Source: JTS-RE37 sp963756115 (GTDB lineage Bacteria; Bacteroidota; Bacteroidia; Flavobacteriales; Flavobacteriaceae). Taken from it: a stretch of 64,000 nucleotides of DNA. The notes under the pieces are model-generated. The model saw only the letters and a list, made by a program, of their open reading frames with translations, made no database searches and was not told the DNA's origin. The stretch is from contig CAVWMN010000003.1 in the NCBI GenBank assembly GCA_963756115.1, positions 1 to 64,000 of the forward strand. Direction: 5' to 3'. Both the position numbers and the translations under genes were made by a program. Below, piece after piece: positions 38,901 to 46,739 of the stretch. Numbering within the stretch: position 1 is the stretch's first letter; every line of letters begins with the position of its first letter.

Positions 38901-41900
38901 TGCTGACCGGGGGAACCAACCTGGTACAGGAATCAGTTTATACGGCCCTTTCAGACAGTCCCGGGGATTTAGAAATGGCTGTTGACAATGGATCCTTAGC
39001 ACAGGTGTCGGGCAGGAGTACGCTTCAGGACCACTACTTCGGTGCCGGTGATACCGGGCAGGTGGTTTATCGCAACTCAAAAACCGATGACCCGGATACC
39101 ATTACCAGTACGGAATTATCGTTTGAATTTACAAACGTTATGGAAGGAATAGTTGGCGTCCAGGCCGAGAAGTCCAGGTATGAATCAATTAAATTAATTC
39201 AGGGGGATTATCTCATTCAGACTTTTTACCATCCCCTCACCTGTTTGATGTTGAAGCACCTTAGCCGTTATGGAGTTGAAGGCTTGTTAAGTCCGGACCC
39301 GAAAAATACCGAAGGCAAGGAACTGAATTATCAGTTAACCCCGGACCATCTTGATTCCCTGGATTTTAAGAAAGAGTATCATCCCAATCACAGCGAAATA
39401 AAATGGACCCAGGCACCCCGGGATATAATTGATTTTGATTTCGATGAAGCCTATGCCTGTTATAATTGGGAGCTATTTTATCATATTCCATTATTTATAG
39501 CCACCAGGCTGTCACAGGATCAACGCTTTGAGGAGGCACAAGGGTGGTTTCATTTTATCTTTGATCCCACAGAGAGCGTAGGTGATGTTCCTTATAGATT
39601 TTGGAAGGTCAAGCCCTTCCATACATATACCACAGCACAGATCAAGAAAGATATCGATGCGCTTATAAAAGGGGATTCAAAACTGAAAAAACAGATCCAG
39701 GCGTGGGAACAGGATCCTTTTAATCCCCATTTGATTGCCCGATTCAGGCGGCTGGCATATATGAAAGCCGTGATCATGAAATATTTGGATAATCTAATCG
39801 CCTGGGGCGACCAGCTTTTCCGGAGGGACAATATCGAATCCATTAATGAAGCCACGCAGCTTTACATTCTGGCGGGCCAGGTTCTGGGGAAAATGCCGGT
39901 AGAAACGGAAGCCAAAGAAAAAGAGGCAAAGTCATTTAATAACCTAGCACCCGATATTACCCAGCTTGGAAATGCCTGGGTGCAACTGGAGATGTACCTG
40001 CAGCAAGGTGGAGATGAAGCGCAGGAAAGTAGCGATCAAAACGGTGGCGTACTGGACGACATCCTATATTTCTGCATGCCTCCGAATGAAAAGTTGCTTT
40101 CGTACTGGGATACGGTAGCCGACCGCCTCTTCAAGATCCGCAATTGTATGAACATTGAAGGGCAAGTACGTGAACTGGCACTGTTCCAACCGCCCATTGA
40201 CCCCGCATTATTGGTAAAGGCGGCAGCTGCAGGAATTGATCTTAGCAGTGCGTTAAATGATTTGTTTGCCCCACTTCCCCACTATCGTTTTACTATCATG
40301 ATCCAAAAGGCCCAGGAGATTTGCCAGGAGCTGAAATCATTGGGGAACGGACTTCTTGCCGCGCTTGAGAAAAAGGATGCGGAAGGGATAGCTAGTATTC
40401 GGGTTAATCAGGAAGTGGAAATTCTCAAAGCGAATCAGGAAATCAGGTCACAGCGGGTAAAGGAGGCACAACTCGCAGAGGAGGTCCTGCAAGAAGCGAA
40501 GGCACTCGCTACCATACGGAAAGAGAACTATGAAGATCGAAATTTTATAAATCCTGCAGAAATAGCTGCCTTCGCTCTCGCCCGCTCAGCATCCATTACG
40601 CAAGGCGTTGGGGCAGGTTTGCAGGCCGGTGCAGGTGCGGCCCACCAGGGGCCCGATGCATACACAGGTGGACTGGCAGGCCCCATGGGTGGAGCAATCG
40701 CTCTTGTACGGGTAACGGGAGGTGACAAGGTAGGGAAAGGGATAGAAGCAGCCGGGAAATGGCTCGATTTTGCCTCTATCATATTGAGGGATCTTGCGGA
40801 TGCCAGTGCTACATTGGCAAGCTATGAGCGGCGCCAGGAAGATTGGGATTTGCAGATCGACCTTGCAGAACAGGAATTGAAACAGATTGACAAGCAATTG
40901 CTTGAAAACCAGATTCGAATTGCAATTGCAGAAAAAGAACGAGTTACTAATGACCTCCAATTAGATCATGCACGCCTTGTAGCAGATCGAATGAAAAACA
41001 AATACACCAATGAGCAACTTTATAGCTGGATGATCGGCCAGATCTCTTCCGTATATTTTCAATCCTATCAACTGGCCTATGATATAGCCAAACAAGCTGA
41101 GAAAACCTTCCGCTTTGAATTGGGTATTGAAAACTCCAATTTTATTCAGTTCGGCTATTGGGATAACATGAGAAAGGGCCTGATCGCTGGTGAGAAGCTT
41201 CACCAGGACCTAAAGCGCCTGGAAATGGCTTATTTTGAAAAGAATAAACGTGAATATGAGATTAGCAGACACGTTTCAATTTCATTTATTAATCCAGCCG
41301 CACTTTTAAAATTAAAAGAGAAAGGCGAATGTGAATTTGATATCCCTGAACTTCTGTTCGACCTTGACTATCCGGGACACTATTTCAGGCGTATCAAATC
41401 CGTTAGTATTACAATCCCCTGTATTGTTGGTCCATATACCGGGGTGTCAGCAAAGTTGACGCTTATTAAAAATCGAATTCGTAAAAGTGGCAATAGCCAG
41501 ACAGCGTATGCTTATTCGGGAATTGATGATCCTAAATTCATACACAATCTGCTGGGCATGCAATCCATTGTGACCAGTTCGGGACAAGAGGACAGTGGTA
41601 TGTTTGAACTCAATTTCAGGGATGAACGCTATTTGCCTTTTGAAGGAGCAGGAGCAATAAGTTCGTGGAAAATACAGCTTCCTGACGAATTCCGTTCATT
41701 CGATTATAACACCATTTCCGATGTTGTTCTGCACATGAATTATACTTCCCGTGACGGTGGTGATGCCTTTAAAGAAAAAGTGCAAATCCATGCGAAAGAT
41801 ACAATCAACAAATGGTTGGATGAGATGGCTGAGAGCGAAACAGGATTGCTCCGACTTATAAGTATGAAACAGGAATTTTCTACAGAATGGTTCCGTTTCT

Positions 41901-42325
41901 TCCGGCCCCAAACGAATGATCAATCTGTAATGCACAATTTGCCTTTTGAATTAAGATCCCAACATTTTCCATATTTTTTACGGGATAGAACGCTCAGTCT
42001 AATTTCGGTGGAACTGGCTTTAAAATTGAAAAGTGACGAGGCTAAAGAAAGTGCTCTTGGCCTGCCTTTAGAATTTTTTCATGGCAAAGACGAATCGATT
42101 ACGGCAATTGAGCCTGAAACAAATAATGGCCTGCAGGAAGGTATCGCGAATCTACCAATGATTTCGTTTACCCCATCTGAAAGTCCAGTAGGGTGGTGGA
42201 GCGTTCAGCTTAAAAATAGTGATGTTCCAAATGACCTGAAAGTTGAAAACAATGAGGACACTCCCTTATCCCTAGATAGCCAAAAAATTGAAGACATGTA
42301 TTTGATCCTGAGGTATTCGGTTTAA
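32957..42325 (+). CDS. TcA pore-forming and targeting subunit of a Tc toxin
   Basis: A 3122-residue TcA-type subunit, which forms a pentameric channel that docks on target cells and injects the payload. The first 210 residues hold two beta-sandwich-like segments resembling carboxypeptidase-regulatory/CNA-B repeats (KIIGTRSEKGISGLYVEAWE; RISGRVVQPTGRGIPGLIIY). A VRP1-type shell follows, with C645-E-C-R-H-C650 then FFSPAAYLVDLFLYL. A neuraminidase-like and ABC-toxin N region lies near 1515-1760 (EWKWRKYYRVWEANRKVLVW). Long channel helices flank a glycine-rich tip near 2540-2600 (GVGAGLQAGAGAAHQG). The C-terminal TcB-binding domain starts FDIPELLFDLDYPGHYFRRI. No signal peptide is seen. Confidence 0.92.
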   Translation: MAEIKSKIIGTRSEKGISGLYVEAWEQDKQYHDPLGTAITGEMGHFQISFEDADLSDESGDQRPFVFFRVYHEHQLIKSTEREPVPIAAGAEIPPITVDINTNDMGSAHTFRISGRVVQPTGRGIPGLIIYAFHKTAREEIWLSGGKTDLNGAFLVYYQSEQLIPYDRDSADLIIKAYRTIRDESPLITSPLIINALYHEVINLVVGDDPYSGLDLYTQIHEKLSDSLQVTPLSEIQTRELYLLANSKDLDLQFLFWYIQARRWTEQSDVLAPEIFFGWFKTGLPTRWAELVSRPVAELLAAIDTAVEDGFIPKSSLRYKNDLESNIVEWRMENIISSSGQLLHRGSLGQLFKATSLSDKESKELIQSWQTFVGEPDEFWQEQREKLGEGKFQELELTLQLGSVTRNHLPLIAKLKEQSAINHIHGLATLEVEDWLQILDSDEIEIPADIAGDDLSERRKEFAQKLRLTTEYMLPTAVLAKSLERDEEIQSKSFDRFFAQNQEFDFRAQPVRSYILEHPDALSGIADEKAFSQELEAMQRIFHLTPAQNKYQAVKILWQNLLHSAFAIKISGEETLYELFKTEPETAYKIYQNASNKQNLSQAVRMQLQDMASASTYVTPQWKGTLPNIEGVGDLETLFGDEGYCECRHCQSFFSPAAYLVDLFLYLNKAKVDAANPAPDQDTVLERLYKRRPDLGNIQLDCENSHTPLPYIDLVNEVLEDAVSPLVYQLKTVQMFGKTFTIPIADTPQTEGNASTLKAYPQHLNPNAYEILQFGDNAQGIAYPWNLPFNLWIEEARIYLEHLGAPRWKLMESILGGGTDNHTISDEYLGLIPEDKVILIDTSSDATSLSAYWGVSPAQLENVPVFMKQSGFSYSDLQQLIQLRFIQSANPNAALAVQFDPASSCKVSDASLQNLTETVLSRIHRFGRLLQVTGYSMKDLDRVLLAFGNEIDVSFLHNLAQISQLEKMLPRKIERNEMLSWWQLLDTHDYPDEPSAYRALFLNTTINQPVAVQFELNPTGDELQNAGTVIVLQDPNLDPDLLAIILGATRLKAKDLQMLAESELPGGVITLNLQQLSFICRVASFCRAFGLSVTEYLSLKNIFPVLPLATPDLNPPVTPGDTLEFIKMIQTTQRVGFSPEILDYLLRHQYPPKASFTSSEEERETLLKELQGQINQQSNEAYPAGITSKEKVETKLMQVLENTHLDVAKQIISGESELAVQEQKDFMNDHLVFFPNAEEAITQLVDGGLTDTESRYLYTLQALHAYLLENIAIQHLAHAMSADVQIMALLLKEYLPHPFDQNLNALHVFLEEIFTQADPTDNWTSLEMPGTFFVTGQLHKLILVITTLKLTAESLSFLMKKGTAAGLPDLRQLPLVGQSSVPVGLTEQYIALCNLILLNKEIFKGEHSVFILLDDAQNVNSTKETLLSTLSNESGWDLDDLQYLTGTSAMNLDFPTDYQNGEWLEKLAGALRLVTRVGATARQMTDWSSVNITKVQADSVRHAVKAKYSEEQWLEVTKPLRDKLRERQRNALLKFVLHHRKKHNQQSFDDINDIFGYYLMDTQMAACSVTSRIVLAASSVQLFVQRILMNLEPGISFSHNFAREWKWRKYYRVWEANRKVLVWPENWIEPELRDDKTPFFQELENELLQDALTGETVERAYVNYLHKLDNTARLEICGLCEDDQKTLHVFGRTHSAPAFFYYRRWIHKREWTAWEKVELDIYNSEGVDPIPSRSILLPFVHNGRLYLFWPVFTLKHVGPTEDDKKSIKFLEIAIDNIKSGVLNGGPGEIRELEGIIAKMEEGHNFYETRMAWSYYYNGGWQAKKITGAIPTPHLDKMFDRIDAYLFIAKITASNDLRIRWYYIHSKTVYKFKSYFPFDSCKGFLTTHYEKGYNNVGKLDKKMWFMKYLGKASETLDIKNKADKEINLLYNVPWNYQLAFSSQKGIARMELPFFYEDPKHTFFIVPPSPRISMIPQEYMPTSMLTGGTNLVQESVYTALSDSPGDLEMAVDNGSLAQVSGRSTLQDHYFGAGDTGQVVYRNSKTDDPDTITSTELSFEFTNVMEGIVGVQAEKSRYESIKLIQGDYLIQTFYHPLTCLMLKHLSRYGVEGLLSPDPKNTEGKELNYQLTPDHLDSLDFKKEYHPNHSEIKWTQAPRDIIDFDFDEAYACYNWELFYHIPLFIATRLSQDQRFEEAQGWFHFIFDPTESVGDVPYRFWKVKPFHTYTTAQIKKDIDALIKGDSKLKKQIQAWEQDPFNPHLIARFRRLAYMKAVIMKYLDNLIAWGDQLFRRDNIESINEATQLYILAGQVLGKMPVETEAKEKEAKSFNNLAPDITQLGNAWVQLEMYLQQGGDEAQESSDQNGGVLDDILYFCMPPNEKLLSYWDTVADRLFKIRNCMNIEGQVRELALFQPPIDPALLVKAAAAGIDLSSALNDLFAPLPHYRFTIMIQKAQEICQELKSLGNGLLAALEKKDAEGIASIRVNQEVEILKANQEIRSQRVKEAQLAEEVLQEAKALATIRKENYEDRNFINPAEIAAFALARSASITQGVGAGLQAGAGAAHQGPDAYTGGLAGPMGGAIALVRVTGGDKVGKGIEAAGKWLDFASIILRDLADASATLASYERRQEDWDLQIDLAEQELKQIDKQLLENQIRIAIAEKERVTNDLQLDHARLVADRMKNKYTNEQLYSWMIGQISSVYFQSYQLAYDIAKQAEKTFRFELGIENSNFIQFGYWDNMRKGLIAGEKLHQDLKRLEMAYFEKNKREYEISRHVSISFINPAALLKLKEKGECEFDIPELLFDLDYPGHYFRRIKSVSITIPCIVGPYTGVSAKLTLIKNRIRKSGNSQTAYAYSGIDDPKFIHNLLGMQSIVTSSGQEDSGMFELNFRDERYLPFEGAGAISSWKIQLPDEFRSFDYNTISDVVLHMNYTSRDGGDAFKEKVQIHAKDTINKWLDEMAESETGLLRLISMKQEFSTEWFRFFRPQTNDQSVMHNLPFELRSQHFPYFLRDRTLSLISVELALKLKSDEAKESALGLPLEFFHGKDESITAIEPETNNGLQEGIANLPMISFTPSESPVGWWSVQLKNSDVPNDLKVENNEDTPLSLDSQKIEDMYLILRYSV

Positions 42326-42397
42326 TTTTAATCGTTGGGCCAATTTAATCGGCTAAAGTATTGGAACCAATGCAGACAAAGCGGTTAAGGACTATCT

Positions 42398-44650
42398 TTG
42401 CCCCTTAATAAGTATGTATTGAAACCATCACGGCAATCCATTGCTGATAATTTCAGGGAATTCCTTCAGTTTCTGAAAAGTACCAATTTCTCTAAATCCA
42501 TCCTGATAGGGGTCGCGGTAACCGTGCCCATTGTGTTGGGTATACAACTGGGACATTTTGAGATCGGACTCGCACTATGCTTCGGGGCATTCTGGAGTTC
42601 GCCCAGTGATGTGAACGGCAGTTACAGGCATAAGAAAATCGGGATCCTTTTTTCCGCAGCTTTGGCCATGGTCGTCAGCTTTATCGGGGGATACCTGCAC
42701 ATACAGACGCTGCTGCTCCTCCCTGTGCTTGGGTTGCTCACCTTTGCCATTTCACTCATTGCCGTCTACGGTTTCCGGGCTTCCCTGATAAGTTTTTCAG
42801 GCCTGCTTGCGCTGGTTTTGAGTTTCGCCCACGAAGCCCAGGAACTGGAGATCTATCAATATGCCTTGTTGATCGGTGCCGGGGGGCTGTGGTACCTGCT
42901 CTTATCCGTACTTTGGTATCACATAAACCCGAAGGCACAAACGGAAGAAATCTTATCGGAAGTCCTGGTACTGACCGCTGAATTCCTGGAAGCGCGGGGT
43001 AAGCTGATCGGCCCGCGGTCCGATCGGAAAAAACTGCAATCCAAACTATATACACTGCAGAGCAAGCTGATTGAAAATCACGAGACCTTACGGGAAATCC
43101 TGATCCGTTCCCGTACAAGCTCCGGCAATTCCATTTACGAGGACAAACGCTTACTGGTTTTCGTACAGTTGGTCGAAATGCTTGAAACTGCCATGGCCAA
43201 CCCGGTGAATTATGATAAGATGGACACCCTGTTTACCAGGTATCCTGAATTCACAGGGCACTTTCAGAACCTTATGTTCCAGATTTCCGGGCAGCTCCGG
43301 AAGATCGCAGCCGCGGGAACCCATCCCGGTAAACTTCCGGGAAATACGCTTTTGGCAGCATCCTTTATAAACCTGAAAGCCCTCATTGACAGCTTCAGGT
43401 CTGATTCAAAAACATTCGCATACGAAGGATACCTGATGCTGCAGAACCTGTTTGAATACCAGGAAAAACAATTCGAAAAACTGAAGCGGATCAAATGGCT
43501 GTTGGGGAATCCTGACAAGGACGCGCTGGATGTTATAAACAGGGAGGATTCCAGGCGGTTTATTGTACCCCAGGATTATGACCCCAGGCTTTTGTTGCGC
43601 AGCTTTAGTTTTAAGTCCACCATCTTCAAACATTCCCTGCGGTTGGCAGTAACCGTCATGATAGGGTATGCGTTGGGGAGTTTTTTCCATTTCCAGAATC
43701 CCTACTGGATCCTCCTGACGATCATCGTGATCATGAGGCCCAGTTACGGACTTACCAAAAGCCGCTCGAAAGACAGGATCATCGGGACACTGATCGGCGG
43801 CGCCATCGCCTCCGGGATGGTTTTCCTGATCCAGAGCCCGTATGTGTTCGGAGCATTGGGGATTGTCTCCCTGATCGTCGCCTTTTCCATGGTGCAGAAA
43901 AATTATAAAGCCTCCGCCACCTTCATCACGCTGAGTGTCGTGTTTATCTACGCCATTATGCGGCCCGATATCCTGACCGTGATACAATACCGTATCCTGG
44001 ACACCCTCATCGGTGCGGCCCTTTCCTTTGTTGCCATGTTATGGCTCTGGCCAGCCTGGGGTTTCCTGGAAATCAGGCAGCATATCGAAAAGAGCGTCAC
44101 GGCCAACCGGGACTTCCTTTCCCAGATCACTGGCTATTACCAGAAGAAAGGTGCCGTGTCCACCACCTACCAGGTTTCCCGGAAGGAAGCGTTCCTGGAG
44201 ACTTCGAACTTAAGCTCCGCGTTTCAGCGGATGGCACAGGAACCCCCATCCAAACAAAAGAACCTGGATGCTGTTTACGAGCTGGTAGTGCTGAACCATA
44301 CCTTCTTATCCTCCCTGGCCTCCCTGAGCACTTATATACAAGCTAATCGAACCACCGACGCCTCAGAAGCGTTCAAAGGGGCCATGGGGATGATCGACGA
44401 AAACCTGGCTCAGGTGCTCCAGGCTTTGACAGACGGGAATGTGGCGCTGACATCCCCGGTCCCTGCGGGGAAATCCGATTTTGAGCAACAGCTTCCGGCA
44501 TTTCAACCGGAAAATCCCCTGTCGCGGGAAATAGACCCCAGCCTGGAACGCGATTACCAGGAAGCCCATTTGGTTTGGGAACAATTGAAATGGCTTTTTT
44601 CAATAAGTGATAAAATGCGAAAACTCACAACAAGCACCCTGTTGCCCTGA
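42398..44650 (+). CDS. FUSC-family inner membrane protein (YccS/YhfK-like)
   Basis: About 750 residues with two blocks of membrane helices: residues about 30-185 (SILIGVAVTVPIVLGIQLGH; ALAMVVSFIGGYLHIQTLLL) and about 410-560 (LAVTVMIGYALGSFFHFQNP; WILLTIIVIMRPSYGLTKSR; GTLIGGAIASGMVFLI). Cytoplasmic helical domains follow each block. This is the fusaric-acid-resistance-like (FUSC) layout; related proteins are thought to export aromatic or toxic compounds. The predicted start is TTG at 42398, uncertain. It begins 72 bases after TcA, but its family has no known link with Tc toxins. Confidence 0.88.
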   Translation: MPLNKYVLKPSRQSIADNFREFLQFLKSTNFSKSILIGVAVTVPIVLGIQLGHFEIGLALCFGAFWSSPSDVNGSYRHKKIGILFSAALAMVVSFIGGYLHIQTLLLLPVLGLLTFAISLIAVYGFRASLISFSGLLALVLSFAHEAQELEIYQYALLIGAGGLWYLLLSVLWYHINPKAQTEEILSEVLVLTAEFLEARGKLIGPRSDRKKLQSKLYTLQSKLIENHETLREILIRSRTSSGNSIYEDKRLLVFVQLVEMLETAMANPVNYDKMDTLFTRYPEFTGHFQNLMFQISGQLRKIAAAGTHPGKLPGNTLLAASFINLKALIDSFRSDSKTFAYEGYLMLQNLFEYQEKQFEKLKRIKWLLGNPDKDALDVINREDSRRFIVPQDYDPRLLLRSFSFKSTIFKHSLRLAVTVMIGYALGSFFHFQNPYWILLTIIVIMRPSYGLTKSRSKDRIIGTLIGGAIASGMVFLIQSPYVFGALGIVSLIVAFSMVQKNYKASATFITLSVVFIYAIMRPDILTVIQYRILDTLIGAALSFVAMLWLWPAWGFLEIRQHIEKSVTANRDFLSQITGYYQKKGAVSTTYQVSRKEAFLETSNLSSAFQRMAQEPPSKQKNLDAVYELVVLNHTFLSSLASLSTYIQANRTTDASEAFKGAMGMIDENLAQVLQALTDGNVALTSPVPAGKSDFEQQLPAFQPENPLSREIDPSLERDYQEAHLVWEQLKWLFSISDKMRKLTTSTLLP

Positions 44651-44687
44651 TCAGGGTGCAGCCAATAATGATCGTTGGATATTTATT

Positions 44688-45701
44688 TTACCCGTTCAAT
44701 ATTTCCAGTTGTGCCAAAACCTGTTCCCGGGTCACCGGATACGGGACTCCATCCCGTACGGTTTTATGGACAGCATCAAATAAATCCATGTAGGATGACC
44801 GGATACCGGGAATCTTTTCAGTTTTGCGGCTGCCATCTCCTGATATCGTAATAAGTATGCCCTCCCCCCCGGCTTCCTCCCTGCCATAACCAGGATCCAT
44901 GGGTTTCATAGCTTTCAGTAACTGGTCTTCCTGAACATCTGTCCGGTATTTGATATAGGAACCCTTTATCCCATTCAGTGAAAAGGCAGGCATTTCATTG
45001 GCGACCAGGAGGCTTGCCGTAACAAAAACCTGCAGCTCCCCGGGATAGGTCAGATGCACATGGGCATAATCATCCACCCGGGTATCGGGACGAAAATGCC
45101 CGAGGGTCTTTTTCCAGCTCAATGGGGTACCGAAAACCGAGATAGCCTGATCCAGGAGATGGGGCCCGAGGTCATACAGCAAGCCCGCACCCGGACCCGG
45201 GGTTTCCTTCGCCACTTTCGGTCCGATTCCCAGCCGGTACCGGTCAAATCTAAAATGGACCTCGATCAGTTCTCCCAGTTTTCCGGAAGCCACCACCTCC
45301 TTCACCGACATGAAATCACTGTCGTACCTGCGGTTCTGATAGGGCATGGCATGCAGCCCGTTGGCCCCGGCGGTATCAAAAAGCTGCTTCGCCTGGTCCG
45401 GGGTGATGGTAAATGCTTTTTCCACCAGCACGTGCCGACCCTTTTGGAGCGCTTTTAACGCGAATTCAAAATGTGTTGCCGTGGGCGTATTGACAATGAC
45501 CAGTTCAATGGAATCATCTTCCAGTAGTGCATCGACCGAATCATAGCTTACTATAGTGGGATACTCCAGATGTGCCTGTTTTTTGGAACGCTCCACAACT
45601 GCGGTGAGTTCAAAGCCACTGTGGGCATTTACAAACGGGGCATGAAAGAGCCGGCCGGACATCCCGAAAGACAGGATTCCTGTTTTTATGGAAGTTTTCA
45701 T
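44688..45701 (-). CDS. Gfo/Idh/MocA family NAD(P)-dependent oxidoreductase
   Basis: A 337-residue oxidoreductase. The Rossmann N-terminal domain starts KTGILSFGMSGRLFHAPFV, with LVIVNTPTATHFEFALKAL and HVLVEKAFTITPDQAKQL, where EKA replaces the usual EKP. The C-terminal substrate domain contains GAGLLYDLGPHLLDQAISVFG with the catalytic-site histidine. Substrates of the family are mostly sugars, inositols and related compounds; this one cannot be assigned. The start at 45701 (MKTSIKTG) is chosen over 45737 because it opens directly into the dinucleotide fold. Confidence 0.9.
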   Translation of the reverse strand: MKTSIKTGILSFGMSGRLFHAPFVNAHSGFELTAVVERSKKQAHLEYPTIVSYDSVDALLEDDSIELVIVNTPTATHFEFALKALQKGRHVLVEKAFTITPDQAKQLFDTAGANGLHAMPYQNRRYDSDFMSVKEVVASGKLGELIEVHFRFDRYRLGIGPKVAKETPGPGAGLLYDLGPHLLDQAISVFGTPLSWKKTLGHFRPDTRVDDYAHVHLTYPGELQVFVTASLLVANEMPAFSLNGIKGSYIKYRTDVQEDQLLKAMKPMDPGYGREEAGGEGILITISGDGSRKTEKIPGIRSSYMDLFDAVHKTVRDGVPYPVTREQVLAQLEILNG

Positions 45702-45751
45702 ATCGTCCTGATAAAGTGAATACTCATTTTTCCCCACGGGTTACCCAAGAG

Positions 45752-46258
45752 TTATTTTTTATATGCTATGTCCAGGATCTCGAAGGTCTTATCTCCGGAT
45801 GCCAGTTTCAAAACGGCCGTATCGCCGGTTTTTTTTTGGATAAGGATCCTGGCCAGCGGGGATATAAAGGAGATTTTTCCTTTTGCAATATCGGCTTCAT
45901 CAACACCCACAATCTGGTAGGTATGTTTTTCGCGCGCCGCCCCGGCCTGGAGGGTAACCGTGGCCCCAAACCGGACTTCTCCCGCAGGCTGTTCCTCCAA
46001 ATCCACGATTTTCGCCGTAGCGATCCTTTCAGTCAGCAATTGTAATTTTGCAGCTATCAGGTTCTGTGCAATACGCCGTTCTTTTTCATCTGTATTATCC
46101 AAAAGCAATTTTTCATCCGTAAGCGCCTTTTTTTCTCCCAGTAACTGGTCCATCCCCACCTTTGTCACATAGTTGGTTATACCTTCCGGCAAATGGGCCC
46201 TTGGAGGCACCATAGGCAGGTCCTCCTGATCATCCTCCTTTACAAATCCTCTGCTCAT
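45752..46258 (-). CDS. GreA/GreB-family transcription elongation factor
   Basis: A 168-residue protein with an N-terminal helical hairpin (KALTDEKLLLDNTDEKERRI...AAKLQLLTERIA) and a C-terminal FKBP-like Gre domain (VRFGATVTLQAGAAREKHTYQIVGVDEADIAKGKISFISPLARIL). Gre factors enter the RNA polymerase secondary channel. The canonical tip motif (GDLxENAEY) of cleavage-active GreA is not seen; the tip here reads LLDNTDEKER, so its chemistry may differ. It is read on the same strand as the oxidoreductase, 50 bases upstream of it. Confidence 0.85.
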   Translation of the reverse strand: MSRGFVKEDDQEDLPMVPPRAHLPEGITNYVTKVGMDQLLGEKKALTDEKLLLDNTDEKERRIAQNLIAAKLQLLTERIATAKIVDLEEQPAGEVRFGATVTLQAGAAREKHTYQIVGVDEADIAKGKISFISPLARILIQKKTGDTAVLKLASGDKTFEILDIAYKK

Positions 46259-46348
46259 AGTGAACTGGTTTTAGCAGCCTGAAGATACGAAAAACACCCC
46301 CCCCTGCCCCCCCGAGGGGGGAGAATTCGTGCCCAGTTCGTGAAGGGC

Positions 46349-46505
46349 GACCCGAAAAAATCCCTACCCCGGCTCTAAAGGGAGTTGTAGTACCCCTTTC
46401 CCGGAAAGCAAAGGGTAGGATTTTTTCTTCCAAATGGAGCATCTCTAATTGTTTGGGGTGAGTTCGAAAATAAGCGCGGGCCTCCCCTTTAGGGGTTGGG
46501 GGCAG
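46349..46505. repeat. Dispersed intergenic repeat, copy 3 (long form)
   Basis: Same element order as the copy at 24511-24665: CGACCCGAAAAAATCCC, CTCTAAAGGGAG, CCTTTCCCGGAAAGCAAAGG, CTTCCAAATGGAGCATCTCT, and the core CTCCCCTTTAGGGGTTGGGG. Confidence 0.7.
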
Positions 46506-46544
46506 AACGGATAACAAGAGCAACTAACGTCCCACGTAAGGAAA

Positions 46545-46603
46545 CGAGAGCAAGCGTGGGCCTCCCCTTTAGGGGTTGGGGGAAGCGAGGACAGAGAAGG
46601 CAG
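46545..46603. repeat. Dispersed intergenic repeat, copy 4 (short form)
   Basis: Repeats GCGTGGGCCTCCCCTTTAGG plus GGTTGGGGGAAGCGAGGACA and AGAAGGCAGG. Lies 40 bases after copy 3 in the same orientation. Confidence 0.7.
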
Positions 46604-46739
46604 GCACTCTCTCCCCGCCAGTATACGAATGCAAGCCTGCACTCCTAAGTTAGAGGGCAGCGACTGGTCTTTACTCACAAAAAAATCTTACCTATATTTA
46701 ACACTATCCCTGCAGGGACTAATTTGCAGCGGGAAAATA

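Larger units (their letters stand above)
46259..46739. other. Repeat-rich intergenic region
   Basis: About 480 bases between the divergent Gre-like and isomerase genes. It contains a C/G-run inverted repeat at 46297-46322 and two copies of the dispersed repeat. The far right end (46690-46739) should hold the isomerase promoter. Frames running through it are products of the repeats. Confidence 0.5.

Noticed and set aside
42398..44650. FUSC membrane protein as part of the Tc toxin release machinery
   Set aside because: Close spacing to TcA is the only link; the family is known for small-molecule efflux and has no role in Tc release.
44645..44656. CCCTGATCAGGG palindrome at the FUSC stop codon as a terminator
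   Set aside because: The stem is six pairs without a loop or T-run and overlaps the stop codon.
46629..46739. Longer N-terminus of the sugar isomerase-like protein from 46629
   Set aside because: The added 37 residues overlap the repeat region and would bury the twin-arginine signal, which must be near the N-terminus.
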